From positions 33,586 through 97,585 of the forward strand of contig NZ_VLTK01000009.1 of assembly GCF_007558825.1 (NCBI RefSeq): DNA of 64,000 nt, given 5' to 3'. The notes under the pieces were generated by a model, which was not told the DNA's origin, ran no database searches, and was given only the letters and a program-made list of their open reading frames with translations. Below, in pieces: positions 60,364-64,000 of the stretch (positions within the stretch are counted from its first letter, which is position 1; every line of letters begins with the position of its first letter). This DNA is from Brevibacterium aurantiacum (GTDB taxonomy: Bacteria; Actinomycetota; Actinomycetes; Actinomycetales; Brevibacteriaceae). A program made the position numbers and the translations under genes.

Positions 60364-61473
60364 ATGAACTCTCCGGACACCTCTGCTGGCAGCACTTCGA
60401 CCCCTCGGCTGCGGGCCTCACTGAAGACATTCCCGCCGTATGTTCCGGGGAAGGCGCCCAAGCGAATCGACGGGCTCGCCTCGTTCAAGCTGTCCTCGAA
60501 CGAAAACTACCTCGAGCCGCTGCCGGCGGTCACCGACGCCATGGTCGCTCACGCGAAGAACCCCGCTGTGTACCCCGATGACGGAGCACTGGCGCTGCGC
60601 ACCGAACTGGCCGAGCGCCTGGGCGTGAGCATCGATGAACTCGTCGTGACCACCGGCGCCAGCGAACTGCTCGTGGCACTGACCCAGATCACTTCGGACG
60701 CCACCACGGAAGCGATCTATCCCTGGCCGTCATTCGAAATGTATCCCCAGACGACAGGGCTGGCCGGGTCGAAACGGATCGAGGTGCCGGTACGCGACGA
60801 CGGTCGACACGATCTGGACGCCATGGCGGCGGCGATCACCGATCGAACCAGTCTCATCATTCTCTGCTCCCCGAACAATCCGACGGGACCAGCACTTCGC
60901 GACGATGAGGTCCGGCAGTTCCTCACGCAGGTGCCAGACCATGTGCTCGTCGCCCTCGACGAGGCCTATTGGGAGTTCGCCACCGCCGAGGGCCTCGTCA
61001 ATGGCGTCGACCTAGTGGCCGATCATCCCAATGTCGTTCTGGTCAGGACCTTCTCCAAGGCTCACGCCCTGGCGGGCCTGCGGGTCGGATACGCCCTCGC
61101 TCACACAGCCGTGATCCAAGGTCTGCTGAAAGCCGTCATCCCCTTCGGTGTCACCGATATCAGCCAGGCGGCCGCACTTGAATCACTGCGTCACAGCGAG
61201 GAGGTCGACGTCCGGGCCAAGGAGATCGCTGCCGTTCGCGATGAATTCGCCCACGCGCTGCGCGACCAGGGTTGGGACGTGCCTGAGGCGCAGGGGAACT
61301 TCGTGTGGCTGCCCCTTGGCCAGTTGTCCTCAGCCTTTGAAGATGCCTGCGTCGAGCAGGCCGTTGCGGTACGCAACCTCGGCGACGGGGTGCGTATCAG
61401 CATCGGTGAACAAGAAGGGCTCGACCGTGTCCTCGCGGTCGCCGCAGCCTTCTACTCCGAGCACTTCGACTAA
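60364..61473 (+). CDS. hisC: histidinol-phosphate/aromatic aminotransferase (HisC family)
   Basis: A 369-residue class I/II PLP aminotransferase with SSNENYLEPLP near residue 40, the PNNPTGPAL motif, the DEAYWEF segment and the PLP lysine in RTFSKAHALAGLRVGY. This is the HisC/Pat pattern. It stands outside a histidine operon, so an aromatic or secondary histidinol-phosphate role is likely; the two cannot be told apart by eye. It is convergent with the pucR gene, 36 bases away. Confidence 0.85.
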   Translation: MNSPDTSAGSTSTPRLRASLKTFPPYVPGKAPKRIDGLASFKLSSNENYLEPLPAVTDAMVAHAKNPAVYPDDGALALRTELAERLGVSIDELVVTTGASELLVALTQITSDATTEAIYPWPSFEMYPQTTGLAGSKRIEVPVRDDGRHDLDAMAAAITDRTSLIILCSPNNPTGPALRDDEVRQFLTQVPDHVLVALDEAYWEFATAEGLVNGVDLVADHPNVVLVRTFSKAHALAGLRVGYALAHTAVIQGLLKAVIPFGVTDISQAAALESLRHSEEVDVRAKEIAAVRDEFAHALRDQGWDVPEAQGNFVWLPLGQLSSAFEDACVEQAVAVRNLGDGVRISIGEQEGLDRVLAVAAAFYSEHFD

Positions 61474-61509
61474 GCACATCGAGCTGGCTGGACCGGCCCG
61501 GGACGCCTC

Positions 61510-62982
61510 TCAGAGTTCTGCGAGCTCAAGGGCCAAGGCCACGGCTTGAACCGATTCCGCCCGGGTGAGGTCGCGGCCCAACAGCGTCTCGATCTTCGCC
61601 ATTCGTGCACGCACTGTGTGGCGGTGGATGCCGAGTTCAGCTGCGACCGCATCCCGCACTCCTCCTGCTGCGATGAAGGCTCGCAGCGTCAGCAGCAGGT
61701 CCTGTTCGTCGCGTGAAGCAAGGAGCGTGCCCAGCACTCGGTCGACGAATCTCTGCGCCGCTGACTCATCGATCGACGACAGCAGTGCCCGCACATCCGA
61801 GGTCGCACTTTCGTGCTGCGTTCGCCACACGGTCCACGTGTGGTGGACCTGAGTCAGTGGGATCATCTTCGCAAACAGCTTGTCGAGTCCGGTGACCTCC
61901 GCAACCCGATCGACCGTACTCGCATGACCCGCTGCCAGTTCGGCCGCATCGAGACGGCTCTGGTACGCCCTCTGGGTACCGGGTTCGATGACCCCGAGCA
62001 TCGAACCGGCACGGACCAGGAGAGTTCCATCACCCAGATCACCCAGCAGCGTCTCCGGGACCCCACCTCGCACATTGCCGAAGACCGTGAACTTCACTCG
62101 TGAGACCGGAGCCAGGCCGGTCTCGCGCACCCACTCGGCCCGAGCCTGTCCTGCCGTCAAGGGAGTCGTGAAGAGCTGTGAATCCGATCGCCGAGGCGGG
62201 ACCTCTGTGATGTTCAGACTCAACAGTGCCGCTGCAGTGGAAAGCAGCAGTCCACGGGTGCGCGGATTGCCGGCCACCTCGGCGGGGGCGAGGATCCATC
62301 CTCGAACCTGCTCGTCTCCGACCGGAACGGCTTCGACGATTTCCACCTCAGTACGCAGAAGACGCGGCGCCATCGAGGGTTTGAGAGCTTCGGCAATCAG
62401 GTCATGCCGCACAAGGTTCTCGGCATCGGTGCCGGTCAGCCCCCTGCCTGTGGGTGAGACGAACCGAACGTCCGTCCCCAGAGTGCTGGCCAGATCTGCG
62501 ACAAGCGCGGCGGGACCCTGATGCGCGAGGTCGGTGGCGAACCGCCGTCCCGCACTGCTGGCCCGGGTGAGCTCTCGGTTCGTCTCCTCCTCACGCATTC
62601 TGGTGAAGGCATCGACGACCGCGACGAAAGGAACAGGTTCGGGGACCCCGAACAGTGGAAGCTCCTGAGCTTCTGCGTGCTCGATCAGCGCCGGTGGAAG
62701 CGCCTGCCACGGCAAAGCGGAGCCAAGGCCGATGCCGAGCGCAAGGACCCCCACACGCTTGAGGCGCCCGACATAGTCGCCCACGCCCTCGCCGCCAAGG
62801 TCCTGACCGACGCCGATCGTGAGCAGAACCTCTCCTCCGGCCAACCATTCGTCAACCGCGGGCAGCTCCGAGGAGTGCACGATCGTGACATCGGCCGATC
62901 CGGCGCTCGGAGAATCGACGACGACGTCGAGCGCGAGTTCCTGACGTGCCCAGAGCTGACCCAAGGTGACCATGAGATCCAT
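61510..62982 (-). CDS. PucR family transcriptional regulator
   Basis: A 490-residue regulator with the N-terminal PucR domain (VDEWLAGGEVLLTIGVG, VGVLALGIGLG) and the C-terminal PucR helix-turn-helix (LLLTLRAFIAAGGVRDAVAAELGIHRHTVRARMAKIETLLGRDL in spread form). PucR proteins control purine, amine or agmatine catabolism. It is divergent from the agmatinase-family gene and probably controls it through sites in the 126-base gap. Confidence 0.87.
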   Translation of the reverse strand: MDLMVTLGQLWARQELALDVVVDSPSAGSADVTIVHSSELPAVDEWLAGGEVLLTIGVGQDLGGEGVGDYVGRLKRVGVLALGIGLGSALPWQALPPALIEHAEAQELPLFGVPEPVPFVAVVDAFTRMREEETNRELTRASSAGRRFATDLAHQGPAALVADLASTLGTDVRFVSPTGRGLTGTDAENLVRHDLIAEALKPSMAPRLLRTEVEIVEAVPVGDEQVRGWILAPAEVAGNPRTRGLLLSTAAALLSLNITEVPPRRSDSQLFTTPLTAGQARAEWVRETGLAPVSRVKFTVFGNVRGGVPETLLGDLGDGTLLVRAGSMLGVIEPGTQRAYQSRLDAAELAAGHASTVDRVAEVTGLDKLFAKMIPLTQVHHTWTVWRTQHESATSDVRALLSSIDESAAQRFVDRVLGTLLASRDEQDLLLTLRAFIAAGGVRDAVAAELGIHRHTVRARMAKIETLLGRDLTRAESVQAVALALELAEL

Positions 62983-63030
62983 ACTATCCGCAATGGATAT
63001 CTACATTTCCAAATCCTCCATTCTGGATAT
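62977..63030. promoter_or_regulatory. candidate PucR operator region
   Basis: GGATAT occurs at 62995-63000 and 63025-63030, 30 bp apart on the same face of the helix. ATCCAT (62977) and ATGGAT (62993) form an inverted repeat across the pucR start. These lie between divergent pucR and the agmatinase-family gene. Binding by PucR is inferred. Confidence 0.4.
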
Positions 63031-63108
63031 TCGCGTTGTGTGAGCCACGTCCTAGGCTGATGGCAATCACGCACCACAGAGAACATTCACGAATTCAAAG
63101 GAGAGCCG

Positions 63109-64000
63109 ATGTCGACTCAGCCCATTGGACCCGCCGATTACAGCCAGACACCACGTTTCGCGGGGCCACCGACCTTCGGTCTGCTCCCGCGCATCGACGA
63201 GGTCGAAGCACAGCGACCAGGTGAGAAGATCGACGTCAAGATCCTCGGCGTCCCCTTCGACGCCGGCGTCAGCTACCGTCCGGGCGCACGATTCGGCCCC
63301 GCCCACATCCGCCAGTCCTCCAAACTGCTGCGCCCTTACAACCAGGCAACGAACGTCCACGCGTTCACCTGGCAGCAGGTCGCCGACTGTGGTGACCTTG
63401 GCGTCAACCCCTTCGACATCGAAGAGGCCATCACCGAAGTCGAACGGACCGCCGATGAGATGCGTGCTGATGGGGCCAAGCTGCTCACACTCGGCGGCGA
63501 CCACACACTGGCCCTGCCGAACCTGCGTTCCCTGCACAAGACGCACGGCAAGATCGCGGTCCTGCACTTCGACGCCCACCTCGACACCTGGGACACCTAC
63601 TTCGGTGCCCCGTACACGCACGGCACCCCGTTCCGCCGCGCCAGCGAAGAAGGTCTGCTCGACCTCGAGTCCTGTATGCATGTCGGCATCCGCGGACCGC
63701 TCTACGGCGAAAAAGACCTGGAAGACGACGCTGTGCTCGGATTCCAGATCATCCGCAGCGACGACTACCAGTTCACGTCCGTCCAGGAAGTCGTGGCTCG
63801 GATGCGCAGACGACTCGGCGATGCACCCGTCTACCTGTCCGTCGACATCGACGTCCTCGACCCTGCTGCCGCCCCCGGCACAGGCACCCCCGAGGCAGGC
63901 GGCATGACGAGCCGCGAACTGCTCAACTCGATTCGCGGACTCCAGGGGCTCAATGTCGTCGGAGCCGAGATCGTCGAAGTGGCGCCCGCCTATGACCATG
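63109..64000 (+). CDS. speB: agmatinase/ureohydrolase family protein, partial at window end
   Basis: The frame is open to the window end with 297 codons seen. It starts at ATG 63109 after AAAGGAGAG. The manganese-binding motifs of ureohydrolases are present: GGDHTLALP (about residue 129), HFDAHLDTW (about 154) and [22 protein letters not shown] (about 243), so the catalytic core is complete. It hydrolyses a guanidino compound to an amine and urea: agmatine, or guanidinobutyrate given the divergent PucR regulator. The substrate cannot be decided from sequence alone. Confidence 0.92.
   Translation, partial: MSTQPIGPADYSQTPRFAGPPTFGLLPRIDEVEAQRPGEKIDVKILGVPFDAGVSYRPGARFGPAHIRQSSKLLRPYNQATNVHAFTWQQVADCGDLGVNPFDIEEAITEVERTADEMRADGAKLLTLGGDHTLALPNLRSLHKTHGKIAVLHFDAHLDTWDTYFGAPYTHGTPFRRASEEGLLDLESCMHVGIRGPLYGEKDLEDDAVLGFQIIRSDDYQFTSVQEVVARMRRRLGDAPVYLSVDIDVLDPAAAPGTGTPEAGGMTSRELLNSIRGLQGLNVVGAEIVEVAPAYDH

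Overview
The window reads as high-GC actinobacterial DNA. The core genes at the right (class Ib ribonucleotide reductase nrdHIEF, a MoxR/DUF58/VWA block, hisC-like, pucR, agmatinase) suggest a Micrococcales organism such as Brevibacterium. That assignment is inference; no rRNA or tRNA gene is present to settle it.

Region 1 (about 411-18115) is a compact secondary-metabolite cluster with visibly lower GC than its surroundings. Twelve minus-strand genes run from 13021 down to 411, most joined by 4-base start/stop overlaps. They encode a full deoxysugar set (RmlA, RmlB, 2,3-dehydratase, 3-ketoreductase, iron-sulfur 3-dehydrase, 4-ketoreductase), a DegT aminotransferase, a methyltransferase, two glycosyltransferases, a CMP-hydrolase-like enzyme and a GNAT protein fused to a dCTPase-like domain. 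Diverging from them are an ABC-F ribosome-protection protein, a TetR regulator, an MFS exporter and an extra SAM synthetase. Two identical 16-bp palindromes sit in the divergent promoter region. The parts match those expected for a cytosine disaccharide nucleoside antibiotic of the amicetin/cytosamine type: cytosine, a 2,3,6-trideoxyhexose and an N-methylated 4-amino-4,6-dideoxyhexose. No such cluster is known to me from this type of organism.

Region 2 (about 18220-50550) is an integrative and conjugative element. It carries a MobF relaxase, AraC regulator, primase-polymerase, DUF2637 and ParB-like proteins, a type IV secretion set (M23 peptidase, two small membrane paralogues, TrbL/VirB6-like, SCO6880-like, VirB4-like, VirD4-like), a very large methyltransferase-helicase, SSB, DUF4913- and DUF6349-like proteins, Lsr2, an excisionase and a tyrosine integrase. 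Several perfect hairpins punctuate the transfer operon, and the motif GTGCACCT recurs in its leaders. Only the integrase end of the element is seen clearly. The sugar cluster lies directly beyond the relaxase gene, joined through a truncated SDR gene, so it may be cargo of the element whose other end lies outside the window.

Region 3 (50630-64000) is ordinary chromosome: nrdF, nrdE, nrdI and nrdH on the minus strand with two NrdR-box-like sites upstream, then moxR, DUF58, a small membrane protein, two VWA proteins and a TPR protein as one plus-strand operon, a HisC-type aminotransferase, a PucR regulator and an agmatinase-family gene cut by the window end.
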